Positions 1 to 8,663 of a stretch of 63,824 nucleotides of DNA are shown one piece after another. The DNA is from a virus. The first letter of the stretch is position 1, and each line of letters starts with the position of its first letter. The stretch lies in the IMG/VR virus record IMGVR_UViG_3300048061_000822, positions 1 through 63,824 of that record. One strand, written 5' to 3'. The translations under genes and the position numbers were made by a program. The notes under the pieces were generated by a model. It was not told the DNA's origin and searched no databases. It was given only the letters and a program-made list of their open reading frames with translations.

Positions 1-221
1 CGAGCAAGATCAATTTCCTTGTTGGAAAGACCCTCAAATTCAGCAGGCGTCATACCCTTGATGCTGGCGTTAGTAAGTGTACAACCGGTACTAGAGTCTA
101 CACTTACAATGCGAGGAAGAAAGTTTCCTGCACCATCTAATGCGCCAGGTGCCTTAACAAGACTTCCTGTTGCAGAAGCTGCGGGCGTACTCAGTTGCGA
201 GTTATCGAATGGATTTGCCAT
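1..221 (-). CDS. Virion protein, N-terminal part, runs off left edge
   Basis: Leftward partial gene: start codon at 221, first 73 codons plus two bases before the window ends. It begins MANPFDNSQL and contains PAEFEGLSNKEIDLA. It lies directly after the scaffold gene, the slot where tailed phages usually keep the major capsid protein, so it may be the start of that gene. Its frame also continues without a stop into the partial gene at the right end if the map is circular, giving one 323-residue protein. No fold can be recognised from this piece. A 20-bp palindrome lies about 22 nt upstream and no Shine-Dalgarno sequence is visible. Confidence 0.7.
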   Translation of the reverse strand, partial: MANPFDNSQLSTPAASATGSLVKAPGALDGAGNFLPRIVSVDSSTGCTLTNASIKGMTPAEFEGLSNKEIDLA

Positions 222-242
222 AATATTTATTTTGTTAATTTA

Positions 243-262
243 GTACCTAACTTATTAGGTCA
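243..262. promoter_or_regulatory. 20-bp palindromic repeat, site 1
   Basis: Inverted repeat ACCTAA-CTTA-TTAGGT (245-260) inside GTACCT-N8-AGGTCA. It lies 22 nt upstream of the start at 221, in the 166-base gap between two late genes. One of about a dozen related sites; probable operator or RNA hairpin. Confidence 0.6.
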
Positions 263-387
263 GATAACTAATAATAACGAAAAGTTATAAAAAAAATGGA
301 ACAAATCGTGTTTTACATAAAATTTCTCAAAAAGAGACAAATATTGAATTACTTTTTTATACTAAAATTAGGTTTTACAACTTAAAA

Positions 388-1710
388 CTAAAGACCTAAC
401 GCAGATAATACTGGGTTTGGTTTTTCACTCGATTGAGATTCACTCACTACATTATGACCCTGCCTTGGTGCAGGCTTTGCCTGTTTTGGACTTGGTGTAA
501 CATCATGATTGGGAACTGCTTGTGATTTTACATACCCAGACTTTCTGAGCTTTTCCTCATTAGCATTAAGTTCACTATTTATATATGCTTTTGCGGACTG
601 ATGTGCCATATCAACTACATCACTATCACTTAATGTATAAGATTTTGATTTTTCAACAGATGTTAACTTTCCGAAGTTTTCCCTCCTGACAAACTTTTTA
701 CCATCTTTATCTGGCATGGTTTGTTGTAAATTATCTAACCATGTTGCTAATCTTACATGAGTATCATTAGTTGGGTCGAATTTTTGCAACCCACTACTTA
801 TTTCATGAAATGCAAACATTGCTCCCTGGTGAAACGTTGCAACTTTGTCTACAATTTCAAACTCAACAGGATTTTGATTATAAGCAAAGTCCGCACCCTT
901 TTTATCCATTATAGATTTTATTCCTTCAGGAATTAATTCTTTAATAGACTCACGAGTCTGTTTCTTTAATTTTTCTACCTGTGGCTCAATCCTTAAAATT
1001 CGCTGTTCTTCTTTAAGCTTTTCTATTTCGGGCGATAATTCATTGACTGCCTCCTCCTTTGCTTTACGCATTGTCCTAAGCTCAACTACTTTCTCTAAGT
1101 CTTCCTGGCTAAACTTAGGTTTTTTGCGTTTTAGAAAGTTTTGATAATCATAGTCGGTTTCATCAAACTTTGCATCTGGGTCTTCAATTAACTTTTCATC
1201 GATGAACTTCTTTTGCTCTTTAAAAAATTCTAAATACTGACCGGATAATCCTTTAAATTCCTTAAAATTTTCTTCTGCAAACTTTGCCAATTTAAATCTT
1301 TTGTCTTGGTCTTCCGTTAGAATAGGTTCAGGTTCTGCTTCTTGTACAACTTCTTGTACAGGTTCAGGTTGTTCGGGTTCGGGTTGTTGTCCTTCAACCT
1401 CTTGCGCACTTGGAAGTCCACCCTCAAATAAGTCTTTATCAAACTTTTCTAGACTTCTAGGCTCTTCTTCCTTGTCTTTAGGTTCTTCCCTTACTTCTTC
1501 TTCTGTATCCTCAATTTGCTCTTCAATGGGTTCATTAAGGATGTCAGTTAAAGCAAATGAAGCATTTGGATCAAGGGTGGGTTTTTCCTCGATAACTTCC
1601 TCGGTGATTTGCTCTTCTGTTTCGGCTGCAGCAAAAAGAGAATTGAGTAGGGAGTTGCCTACTGTTTCTTCTTTAGTTTCTACTTCATTTTCACTAGTTT
1701 CTTCGCTCAT
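388..1710 (-). CDS. Probable capsid scaffolding protein
   Basis: A 440-residue, highly charged protein. Roughly the first 130 residues are Glu/Pro-rich and acidic; residues about 130-270 are charged and predicted helical (coiled-coil-like); the C-terminal tail is Pro/Ser/Lys-rich. It starts three bases after the portal stop and precedes the next virion gene. Scaffolds of tailed phages are typically acidic, helical, poorly conserved and encoded between portal and capsid, so the call rests on composition and position rather than on a motif. It would direct procapsid assembly and then leave the head. A Glu/Pro repeat-like section (codons for QPEPEQPEPVQEVVQEAEPEP-type sequence) is low complexity. 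Confidence 0.65.
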   Translation of the reverse strand: MSEETSENEVETKEETVGNSLLNSLFAAAETEEQITEEVIEEKPTLDPNASFALTDILNEPIEEQIEDTEEEVREEPKDKEEEPRSLEKFDKDLFEGGLPSAQEVEGQQPEPEQPEPVQEVVQEAEPEPILTEDQDKRFKLAKFAEENFKEFKGLSGQYLEFFKEQKKFIDEKLIEDPDAKFDETDYDYQNFLKRKKPKFSQEDLEKVVELRTMRKAKEEAVNELSPEIEKLKEEQRILRIEPQVEKLKKQTRESIKELIPEGIKSIMDKKGADFAYNQNPVEFEIVDKVATFHQGAMFAFHEISSGLQKFDPTNDTHVRLATWLDNLQQTMPDKDGKKFVRRENFGKLTSVEKSKSYTLSDSDVVDMAHQSAKAYINSELNANEEKLRKSGYVKSQAVPNHDVTPSPKQAKPAPRQGHNVVSESQSSEKPNPVLSALGL

Positions 1711-4002
1711 TTACTGTACTGGTTGTTGTTGTGGTTGCATTGGTGGCGCTAAATCTTGAGGGGGCATTCCTGCCTGAAACTGTTGTGGTGGTGGTGGAGC
1801 ACTTGATTGTGGTTGAGCTAATGCACCTTTTATAGTCTGCACTTCCTGGTTCATTTGACTAAGAACTTGAACCAGTTGAGGAACCTGTTGTTTTAACTGC
1901 TCTACAAATTGTGAGTTTGCGAGAGACATATCTTCCTTGCTTTCAGTTTCTATATTTAAATCGTATGCCGCTCCTGAAAGACGAAATATTTCGTTCATAA
2001 TTTCTAGAACTTTTTCCGTTCCCACTGCTTGCATTATAGGTTGAACAGACACAATTTGTTGTAACAATCCTGCTAATGTTTGAGCCGACTGTGTATTGAC
2101 TGCTCTTTCTGCTCCATCTCTAGATGAGAAGTTATACTCATGAAATAATACTTCAGGTTTTCCGATAACTGTTCTTTTTGACTGAGGATTTATATCAGGG
2201 TCATTTGCATTTGCATCAAGAAACCCTGCCCTTCTGACTACATCTTCTGTATATCTGCCTATTACGGGAACTTTGAATTCCGAAGAACTGCATGATACAA
2301 GATGCTCAAACAACATCTTTTTAGCCCCTCCCCTAAGTTCATCTATACCTTCTGATATGAATGAATATATTGCCTGTGTAGTGGTAGCTATCTCTGTTAC
2401 CTCAGTTGCAGAGATTTCACGAGGTGCTGGTTGCCCCAGTTCCTGTGGCGATAGAATGAGAAGTCGCTCTACCAAATTAAGCAACTGCGTTATTGATGAC
2501 ATTGCCTGAGAAATAGATGCCGCCATTTCTTTTTGAACATCCACTACAGTTATAAAGTCCTTTGCATTTAATCCAAGGTCTGCCATTTTAGAACCGGAAT
2601 AAAAAACTGCATGTTGCTTTGAATACAATGTGCCTGCACTCATTGATTCTATAATAAATTCTTTCACATCATCTTCCAGTGCGTCCTGATCAATGGTAAA
2701 TATCTTCATCATTGAAACTTTCATATCATGTAAAAGTTTATTCATGATATTATTCATCTGGTCCTGAAAAGGCATTAATTCATGAGCAACTGATGTATTT
2801 ACCATGCGTGCATCATTTTGATTAAGACCACCATATATAGCAGGAATACTTGGGAGAAACTCTGCATGTAGTACTGTATTATCACTAGCTACAACCATTT
2901 TCATCCATACATCATGTGGATAATCACCAATGCCCTCTTGTGCCGGATTAACCTTACAAAAATAATTAGTTATGAATATTCCCTTATCTGTATCTTCAGA
3001 ACCATAAACACCTACATTTGCCGTTCTATCGTTCTTCATTGCCCACTCTGACTTCCTAGTTGGAAATCTCATAGTTTCAGGTTCTAGATAGTAGTTAAAA
3101 AATTCCTTATAAGAATCATACGCACCGAAAAGATTACTATTAAATGATATATCATCTGTATTCCAGTATCCTGCATTGTCAGATAAATCCTGATACTGAA
3201 CAATATCCCAATAACCTAACCAACTCGGGCCATTATCTGTATTAATATCTGCCATTGGTGCAGACTGATCAAACATGACTCGCGTTGGGTGGGGCTTAAC
3301 AAAATCTATACCTTCTTTAGATACATAACTTTCTACCCCACTTTCCCTGTCTTTATTAGCTTTCCATTGGGTATCCCTAGTCCACGCCTGTGATGGAAAC
3401 ATAACCACATGACCATACATAAACATATCACGAATACCTTGAGCAAATAAATGCCTGTAATTAAATTGATCAGCAATAACCTCTACCCGTTGACTTAATG
3501 CATCCGCACGCAACTTATCAATAGATGATGTACCCCTTGGGTCATATTTAAAATATGGAAATAAATTAGAAAAACGAGATACTTGGGCGGCAACTCTTCG
3601 GGTGACATATGAACGAATTATATCAATGGATACTTCATAAAAATTCTGAAGGTTAATGTTTTTGATAGTACCCTCTTCATTATACTCACAATATTGATCC
3701 TCGCATCCAATATCACTTAATGTTTGAGCCGCATCCTCAATATCAATTTTACCTTGTGCGTACTGCAATAATGGAAATTGTGCTTTATTTATTGGAAGTG
3801 TATCCCATGCTAAATCAACAGACATATATAAATTACTGTGTTTAGCAGAATGAAATATACCCTGCCTAACCCTTGACTCTATTTGGTCTTCAAATTTGGC
3901 TCTTATTCTAAAATTATCGGAGTTTTCATCTTTCTCCGTAAATATTTCCATCAAACGCTCATGTGTGCATCCGAATTTCTTGAGTATGTCTAAGTTTACC
4001 AT
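1711..4002 (-). CDS. Portal protein
   Basis: A 763-residue protein close in length to the P22 portal (725). It has an N-terminal helical region, a long central domain with aromatic-rich stretches (WLGYWDIVQYQDL), a helical stem/crown-like region rich in Met/Gln (AHELMPFQDQMNNIMNKLL) around residues 400-430, and a Gln/Pro-rich C-terminal tail (PPPPQQFQAGMPPQ). It is encoded between terminase and scaffold, the classical position. The portal forms the dodecameric vertex through which DNA is packaged and ejected and on which the tail is built. The start at 4002 overlaps the end of the upstream HTH gene by 44 nt. Family assignment is by order, length and composition. Confidence 0.85.
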   Translation of the reverse strand: MVNLDILKKFGCTHERLMEIFTEKDENSDNFRIRAKFEDQIESRVRQGIFHSAKHSNLYMSVDLAWDTLPINKAQFPLLQYAQGKIDIEDAAQTLSDIGCEDQYCEYNEEGTIKNINLQNFYEVSIDIIRSYVTRRVAAQVSRFSNLFPYFKYDPRGTSSIDKLRADALSQRVEVIADQFNYRHLFAQGIRDMFMYGHVVMFPSQAWTRDTQWKANKDRESGVESYVSKEGIDFVKPHPTRVMFDQSAPMADINTDNGPSWLGYWDIVQYQDLSDNAGYWNTDDISFNSNLFGAYDSYKEFFNYYLEPETMRFPTRKSEWAMKNDRTANVGVYGSEDTDKGIFITNYFCKVNPAQEGIGDYPHDVWMKMVVASDNTVLHAEFLPSIPAIYGGLNQNDARMVNTSVAHELMPFQDQMNNIMNKLLHDMKVSMMKIFTIDQDALEDDVKEFIIESMSAGTLYSKQHAVFYSGSKMADLGLNAKDFITVVDVQKEMAASISQAMSSITQLLNLVERLLILSPQELGQPAPREISATEVTEIATTTQAIYSFISEGIDELRGGAKKMLFEHLVSCSSSEFKVPVIGRYTEDVVRRAGFLDANANDPDINPQSKRTVIGKPEVLFHEYNFSSRDGAERAVNTQSAQTLAGLLQQIVSVQPIMQAVGTEKVLEIMNEIFRLSGAAYDLNIETESKEDMSLANSQFVEQLKQQVPQLVQVLSQMNQEVQTIKGALAQPQSSAPPPPQQFQAGMPPQDLAPPMQPQQQPVQ

Positions 4003-4288
4003 AGGGCTCCATTATTACGTTTGGTATTGTGTCATCGACATAATCCCCAATTATGGAATGTTCCAAAATTGTAAGTAGAATACATGCCGGAAAGTTTATT
4101 TTTCTTCTTGAGAGTTGACGCTGAAAAGTCAGGAAGGGCACTCCAATTAAAGCTGCTAGTTCCACTCGGTTTATACGAATAAAACCACACAGTCTTGAAA
4201 TTCTTTTTTCGTTCCACTTGTCCTGTAGGTCTAGTTTTTTATAATGTATTTCAACTGCAAGAGATGCAGGGGTTTGAAAATCACCCAT
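3959..4288 (-). CDS. Small helix-turn-helix-like phage protein
   Basis: A 109-residue protein with a probable HTH core around residues 35-70 (RVELAALIGVPFLTFQRQLSRR), followed by ACILLTILEHSIIGDYVDDTIPNV. A similar arrangement (HTH, then hydrophobic helix, then xxxDTIPNxx) occurs in small proteins next to phage terminase/portal genes. Start at 4288 overlaps the previous stop by 8 nt and the end overlaps portal by 44 nt, so the three genes are translationally coupled. Role unknown; possibly a late-operon regulator. Confidence 0.6.
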   Translation of the reverse strand: MGDFQTPASLAVEIHYKKLDLQDKWNEKRISRLCGFIRINRVELAALIGVPFLTFQRQLSRRKINFPACILLTILEHSIIGDYVDDTIPNVIMEPYGKLRHTQEIRMHT

Positions 4289-4553
4289 CTGTCATAGAAC
4301 GCAACACGCCACCTGGTATCTCTGACTCAGGTTCTTCGTTTTCCATTTCATTGGCATCATTTTGGTCATCAATATCACTACGCATACGGCGTACTTCATC
4401 GACGGGTAATTTTATAGTTCCAGCAATTCTTTCGTCTGTCTTCTCGCTTATTAGAACTTGAACGGTCATCTCAACTGTTTGTCCTTCACTCACGCCAGAG
4501 AAAGCATTTTGAGTATTTTCATCATCGGTTACATCTAGTAAAATTGTATTCAT
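4281..4553 (-). CDS. Hypothetical acidic protein between terminase and portal
   Basis: A 90-residue acidic protein. Residues about 25-55 look like beta strands (VEMTVQVLISEKTDERIAGTIKLPVDEV), followed by an Asp/Glu/Asn-rich tail. No family recognised. It sits between the large terminase and the HTH/portal genes and is preceded by a 20-bp palindrome 7 nt upstream with no obvious Shine-Dalgarno sequence. Confidence 0.6.
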   Translation of the reverse strand: MNTILLDVTDDENTQNAFSGVSEGQTVEMTVQVLISEKTDERIAGTIKLPVDEVRRMRSDIDDQNDANEMENEEPESEIPGGVLRSMTDG

Positions 4554-4559
4554 ATTTTA

Positions 4560-4579
4560 GAATCTAATATATTAGGTCA
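4560..4579. promoter_or_regulatory. 20-bp palindromic repeat, site 2
   Basis: GAATCT-AATATATT-AGGTCA, with inner inverted repeat CTAA-TATA-TTAG (4564-4575). Lies just upstream of the leftward start at 4553, between it and the terminase stop. Confidence 0.6.
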
Positions 4580-4584
4580 TTAAA

Positions 4585-6105
4585 TCAAGCTTTGATTTCT
4601 ATTATTTCAGATTTACTTGATTGTATAGCACCGGGACCACCATGGTAATACAGAATTGGGTATGTTAATGCATCATGCGAGTGTACATATTGATTCCTTC
4701 TAGGCTTGAAGGATTTCATTGGATCAAAACTACCACTAGTATTTTCAGATATTAACCCGAAAAACATTTTTTTTAGATAAACACATTTATTAGATAATAA
4801 AAACTCTTCATTTTGAAGTTTTGCTATAAGTAGTCTAATTCTTGTTTCAACTGATCCATTAAACTTTGGTGCTGCTTTTAGTTTTATCGCTTCAAGGTTA
4901 TACTCCTTAAAACTCTCTAGTTTTTCCCTAGATATTTCTTCTATATCCCGAACATCATAACTTCCTGTTTTCGCACGATATTGATTAAATGCAGAATTAT
5001 CTGATATATGAATGTATTTAAATTCATGGTCTTTTTTCTCATTCCAGTATTTCATCCTTCTAAACATTTCCACCACTAGTTGTGTATATGGAATATGTTC
5101 CTCGTTATGTATAATTTCATCAAATACTAACCATACAGGTTTACCACCCATGACTATGCTTTGCATAAATATCATTGCGTTATTTACACTACCTGGGTCC
5201 CACCCACAGATTATGGGAAATTTAGTAGATGGTTGATACTCAGCTTTACTGTGTATTCCTTCTACAAAGTAAGGTTTGTAAATTGCATTCCCTGCAGGAC
5301 GGTCAATCCACTCACCCCTGACCATTCGAGCTTCCTCAATTGGGTCATCGGAAATAGCTTCCATAATCCGGTCGTAATACCCTGCTGGTAAATTATCCTT
5401 ATTATCCTCAATCTTTAAATGTCTTACGAAGTAATCTTCGTTATACTTTCCATCCCTGAGTGGAGTTTTAAAGAATCGTTTATAAACCCAATGTGACGGG
5501 CCATCCGGATTACATGCCGCAGTATATTGCATCGGGGAGTCAATACCTGGTCTTCTACCTAATTGCTGAACTACTGCATTAAAGTAATCATCTGTGTCTA
5601 AGTTTGTTAACTCATCTACAAACACATAACTTGGCTCGAAACCCTTAATTCTATCTTTAATAAAACTACCATATGGTGCGGATACTAAATACACCTGACT
5701 TGTTCCGCCAAATCTATTGGAAACCTCTATATATAAATTCTTCTGGGCATCCTGCCTTTCTCCTGCGACATGCATACCAATTCCATCTTCCCAAAGTGGT
5801 AGTATTTCTGTTTTTAATTTATGCCAAACTCCCCCCATTGTCGCCTGAGATTTTATACCTACTATTAATACTGCAAGTGCATTAAAATTTTCCCATAAAT
5901 GTCTTACTAGTTTATGCCCACCTAAAATATATGTTTTACCCGTTCCCCTTTCTCCATACGCAAGGATATACAGAGCCGAAGAATCAAACATTTCCTGTTG
6001 GGTGGAAGTAAGGCTTGGAGACCATGGTGGTGTTTCAACCTCACCCTCATCTTTTATTGCCTGACCCAGCCTTTCGGCTAATAAGTCTTTATCTAGTTTG
6101 CCCAC
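4585..6105 (-). CDS. terL: Terminase large subunit
   Basis: A 506-residue packaging motor. Walker A GERGTGKT is at about residues 51-58, Walker B YVFVDEL at about 160-166, and CNPDGPSHW at about 199-207 is a coupling/motif III-like region. The C-terminal RNase H-like nuclease domain begins with ICGWDPGSVNNAM (about 299-311), whose Asp is the first metal ligand, and HDALTYP near the end supplies the last acidic residue. The protein cuts concatemeric DNA and pumps it into the procapsid through the portal. Start at 6105 lies 3 nt after the small-subunit stop, forming a packaging operon. Confidence 0.93.
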   Translation of the reverse strand: MGKLDKDLLAERLGQAIKDEGEVETPPWSPSLTSTQQEMFDSSALYILAYGERGTGKTYILGGHKLVRHLWENFNALAVLIVGIKSQATMGGVWHKLKTEILPLWEDGIGMHVAGERQDAQKNLYIEVSNRFGGTSQVYLVSAPYGSFIKDRIKGFEPSYVFVDELTNLDTDDYFNAVVQQLGRRPGIDSPMQYTAACNPDGPSHWVYKRFFKTPLRDGKYNEDYFVRHLKIEDNKDNLPAGYYDRIMEAISDDPIEEARMVRGEWIDRPAGNAIYKPYFVEGIHSKAEYQPSTKFPIICGWDPGSVNNAMIFMQSIVMGGKPVWLVFDEIIHNEEHIPYTQLVVEMFRRMKYWNEKKDHEFKYIHISDNSAFNQYRAKTGSYDVRDIEEISREKLESFKEYNLEAIKLKAAPKFNGSVETRIRLLIAKLQNEEFLLSNKCVYLKKMFFGLISENTSGSFDPMKSFKPRRNQYVHSHDALTYPILYYHGGPGAIQSSKSEIIEIKA

Positions 6106-6107
6106 AC

Positions 6108-6776
6108 TTAGCTATCCCCTTCGGCATCTTTTTTCATCTGTTGAAGATTCTTAAGTGGTTGGAAACCTGTTTTCTTTTTAGATTTAGACTGCTCTTCGTT
6201 ATGCATCTTTAACATGATGTTTATTCCTGTGAGCGTCCTATCATACCCTTTACCTATTTCTGAACTTACTTGGGTTAAGGAACGGATGTACTGAAGTTTC
6301 ATCTCCGGATCCATTTCTGTGGTTTCTAGTTCCTCCTTAAGTCTCTGCGAGACTTCATAGAGTTGCATATTCTGCTGAATATTTAAGGATTGATACCCTT
6401 TTAACGCCTCAACCATTAATAAACCCGTATGTTTTTCAAATTTCTCAAATGCACGGATTGACTTTATTGTCTCAGCTTTTAATCCAAGACCCTTTAATGC
6501 TTTTAAGTATTCACCCTGTGGTTCGATAGCTGCGACTGCTTCACTCTCCGTTAGAGGCTTATCTTCGCTCCTGGTAAGCAATTCAACCTTATCAGGGATT
6601 GGGTCGCCAATCTGACTGGGATTATAGAGTGCTTTTAGTTTTTCTGAGTTTCCAATGATTCGGTGTAAGTGATTGACTGTGACTCCAATTATATCAGCTG
6701 CTTTTGGCTTGGACATCTTGGCTTTTTTCATAGCCGCCCCTATTTCTTCATCGCTAAACTTTTTCGTTTTAGGCAT
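6108..6776 (-). CDS. Probable terminase small subunit
   Basis: A 222-residue protein with an N-terminal HTH (residues about 8-45, MSKPKAADIIGVTVNHLHRII) and long helices from about 90 to 190, ending in a lysine-rich tail. DNA recognition by an N-terminal HTH plus a helical oligomerisation region is the usual plan of small terminases, and it is immediately upstream of the large subunit. It would recognise the packaging start and regulate the motor. Identification is from architecture and context. Confidence 0.7.
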   Translation of the reverse strand: MPKTKKFSDEEIGAAMKKAKMSKPKAADIIGVTVNHLHRIIGNSEKLKALYNPSQIGDPIPDKVELLTRSEDKPLTESEAVAAIEPQGEYLKALKGLGLKAETIKSIRAFEKFEKHTGLLMVEALKGYQSLNIQQNMQLYEVSQRLKEELETTEMDPEMKLQYIRSLTQVSSEIGKGYDRTLTGINIMLKMHNEEQSKSKKKTGFQPLKNLQQMKKDAEGDS

Positions 6777-7122
6777 TTTTAATTAATTTTATAAGGGGAA
6801 GGAATGTGCTTTCCCAATGTGGGTGGTGCCTAAGAAATATAAACTGAGGATTACTTTTTAAGTATGACCCTGCACGATTTCGATCTGCACTAGAAAGAGG
6901 GTCAAACCTACATCCATCGCAAAACTTTTTTGCATCTCCTACTGTTATATTTGACCAGTCTGTAGACCTAGATAACTCCCTGACATTGATAGTGGTTAAT
7001 CCACCCGAACCAAGCGCTACCTCCTGATCTGTTAATGCCCTAACTGCCCTACCCCTTGCTTTTACTCTAGCAAGACATCGGACAAGTGGTGGTGGGAAAT
7101 CATTTAGTTTTTCCCAATTCAT
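6769..7122 (-). CDS. Hypothetical phage protein upstream of terminase
   Basis: A 117-residue basic protein with VRCLARVKARGRAVRALTDQEVA (residues about 14-36) and a downstream CDGC pair (about 68-71); the C terminus has FIFLRHHPHW. It overlaps the probable small terminase by 8 nt and the upstream gene by 23 nt. The Ser/Thr/Trp-containing middle (RELSRSTDWSNITVGDAKKF) resembles a short HTH, so DNA binding is possible, but no family is assigned. Confidence 0.55.
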   Translation of the reverse strand: MNWEKLNDFPPPLVRCLARVKARGRAVRALTDQEVALGSGGLTTINVRELSRSTDWSNITVGDAKKFCDGCRFDPLSSADRNRAGSYLKSNPQFIFLRHHPHWESTFLPLIKLIKNA

Positions 7123-7315
7123 CCTTATTTACCCAGTCCATGGCTTTTTTTACTATTTCTTTCATTTCACCCCTTCGCCTATCAATGGTAACACAATCCA
7201 AAACCATTCTTTGTTTCGTGCCTGCTTTAATTCCAATTATTAGGTAGTCGTCCATAAATTCAGACAACTGTCCACCCATTGACTCGTGTATTATTTCTCC
7301 CGCTGGTTTATCCAT
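7100..7315 (-). CDS. Hypothetical small protein, first gene of packaging operon
   Basis: A 71-residue protein (MDKPAGEIIHESMGG...) with an alternating hydrophobic middle and a charged C terminus. It is the first gene of the leftward packaging/head operon, overlaps the next gene by 23 nt, and is preceded by a 20-bp palindrome at 7359-7378. No family recognised. Confidence 0.5.
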   Translation of the reverse strand: MDKPAGEIIHESMGGQLSEFMDDYLIIGIKAGTKQRMVLDCVTIDRRRGEMKEIVKKAMDWVNKDELGKTK

Positions 7316-7358
7316 AATTTAAAATCTAAAATAAAAATATAATGAATGGCAAGCATTT

Positions 7359-7378
7359 TGACCTAATTTATTAGATCA
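7359..7378. promoter_or_regulatory. 20-bp palindromic repeat, site 3
   Basis: TGACCT-AATTTATT-AGATCA, one mismatch from a perfect inverted repeat. It lies between the integrase stop and the first gene of the leftward packaging operon, 44 nt upstream of that start. Confidence 0.65.
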
Positions 7379-7400
7379 ATTATGAAAAGGGTTACGGCGA

Positions 7401-8396
7401 TTATATATTGAAATACTTTTCTGCCTCAGCTTTAGATACTTTTTTATTCATGTAATAGGTTTTAAAGGTGTCGTAGTTCATGTGACCCATCGTGTGCATC
7501 GTCCACTCCAAACCATACATCCAGTATCCGTAAGAGCCGAAACTATGCCTCGCTCCATCACCTGGATATTTAAATCCTAGTCTTTTTACTGCCCTTGACC
7601 GACTTTGGTTCATTCCTTTCCATGATGGCATCACAGGGCCACTTTTCTTATCGGGTATCCATGACCATAAATTATCAGGCAATCCCGTAATAAATCTAGA
7701 GGGTGTCTTTGAGGCGGGAACGCTGATGGACTCACCATGCTTTATATCAGAGTAATCTAATTTTTCCATCTCTCCTTGAGGTCGCAAGCCCGCAAAGAAC
7801 ATAATAGCTAGAGATGGTCTATATTTCTCCCACGAACGAGAATTATTTCGTTCGCCTCCATCTTCATTAAGTAACCTTTCAACTTGCTTGGGAGTTAAAA
7901 TTCCAATCTCTCTTTCTCTGGGTGGCATTCTTAATGTTTTAATCTCCCATTTAGTTTTCCGACAGTATCCCAGTAATCCACACCAATTTAAAAATATGAC
8001 AAATTGATTTTTGTAGGTGTATTTTGTGGAAGCAGTTTTCCATGAGGATTGCTCCTCTACCCGCCGTTGAATGTATTGTACATCAATTGAATCAATTTTC
8101 TGAGCCCCAAGTCCCCACTTTAATAAATAACTTAGTCTTGATTCAATTTTGTCCCACCTAGCTTTTGGGTATCTACTTTGGTAATTCTCCAGGTATTTTT
8201 TTATACCTACCGAAACAGTTGTGTTATATCCATCCGGTTGGTCTTCGAATTTAGCTAACCATTCATTTAAGTTATTTTTTTCAAATAACAGGGATTCTGA
8301 AAAAGATGAAAAACTTTTTCGCCTACGCTTCCCATGATGCATAACATCAATTACATATTTAGTTTCACCCCTAACTGTTCGTTTATACTTTTTCAT
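7401..8396 (-). CDS. int: Tyrosine recombinase / integrase 1
   Basis: A 331-residue site-specific recombinase. A basic N-terminal arm-binding-like region (residues 1-60) and a SAM-like core-binding domain (about 60-160) precede the catalytic domain. Visible active-site elements are AGLRPQGE (first Arg, about 203), a GARHSFGSY box (about 281-289; the usual HxxR reads DxxR here), MGHMNYDTF (about 302) and the nucleophile in KTYYMN (about 313-315). It would join attP and attB; the tRNA-Thr fragment 200 bp upstream of its start is the likely attP core. The gene is the last of the leftward lysogeny block, and its start codon overlaps the first of three TGGTGACAT repeats, suggesting autoregulation or nearby arm sites. 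Confidence 0.88.
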   Translation of the reverse strand: MKKYKRTVRGETKYVIDVMHHGKRRRKSFSSFSESLLFEKNNLNEWLAKFEDQPDGYNTTVSVGIKKYLENYQSRYPKARWDKIESRLSYLLKWGLGAQKIDSIDVQYIQRRVEEQSSWKTASTKYTYKNQFVIFLNWCGLLGYCRKTKWEIKTLRMPPREREIGILTPKQVERLLNEDGGERNNSRSWEKYRPSLAIMFFAGLRPQGEMEKLDYSDIKHGESISVPASKTPSRFITGLPDNLWSWIPDKKSGPVMPSWKGMNQSRSRAVKRLGFKYPGDGARHSFGSYGYWMYGLEWTMHTMGHMNYDTFKTYYMNKKVSKAEAEKYFNI

Positions 8397-8439
8397 GGTG
8401 ACATGATTTTTGGGGGTGGTGACATAAGTGGTGACATAA
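8396..8439. repeat. TGGTGACAT direct repeats between integrase start and attP
   Basis: TGGTGACAT occurs at 8396-8404, 8417-8425 and 8429-8437; the last two lie in an exact tandem duplication of the 12-mer GTGGTGACATAA (8416-8427 and 8428-8439). The first copy overlaps the integrase start codon. Likely arm-type recombinase sites or integrase operators. Confidence 0.6.
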
Positions 8440-8485
8440 AATCTGTAAATTTATGAGTAATTGTGATACCTAGTGGTGTAAATAA

Positions 8486-8521
8486 AAAAAGACTTCTCGG
8501 TTAAAAGAAGCCCTTTTTTTA
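8486..8521 (-). terminator. Probable bidirectional intrinsic terminator
   Basis: Stem CTTCT (8493-8497) / AGAAG (8506-8510) with an A-tract on one side and a T-tract on the other. On the minus strand the hairpin is followed by TCTTTTTTTA, so it would end the leftward transcript of the membrane and RHH genes before the integrase; the plus strand has CCC and seven T's. Confidence 0.6.
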
Positions 8522-8595
8522 CTTAATGGAAATGGCTTTATTGTTGCATTTCCCTAGTGTTTTAGTAGTATGTATTGATATTGCTTTTGCGATTC

Positions 8596-8638
8596 GCCAC
8601 CTTAGCTCAGCTGGTAGAGCACCTCACTTGTAATAAGG
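8596..8638 (+). other. 5' half of tRNA-Thr(TGT) gene: probable attP core
   Basis: Forty-three bases match tRNA positions 1-43: acceptor strand GCCACCT, TA, D arm GCTC...GAGC, then anticodon stem-loop CCTCA-CTTGTAA-TAAGG with anticodon TGT. Stem pair 30-40 is C-A, a mismatch. No T arm or acceptor 3' strand follows, so this is not a working tRNA gene. Anticodon loops are standard crossover sites for tyrosine integrases, and the integrase gene is adjacent. The 5' half is retained, whereas most integrating elements carry the 3' part. Confidence 0.75.
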
Positions 8639-8663
8639 TCAACTCTCCATTTATAACTAGCAT

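Noticed and set aside
245-260. Palindromes as rho-independent terminators
   Set aside because: Stems are short and AT-rich, no T-tract follows, and they lie at gene starts rather than ends.
1301-1759. Rightward 152-residue Ser/Cys-rich frame
   Set aside because: Antisense shadow of the acidic scaffold gene; composition is the complement of Glu/Pro codons and there is no ribosome site.
8596-8640. Functional tRNA-Thr gene
   Set aside because: Only positions 1-43 are present; there is no T arm or 3' acceptor strand, and the anticodon stem has a mismatch. It fits an attachment site instead.
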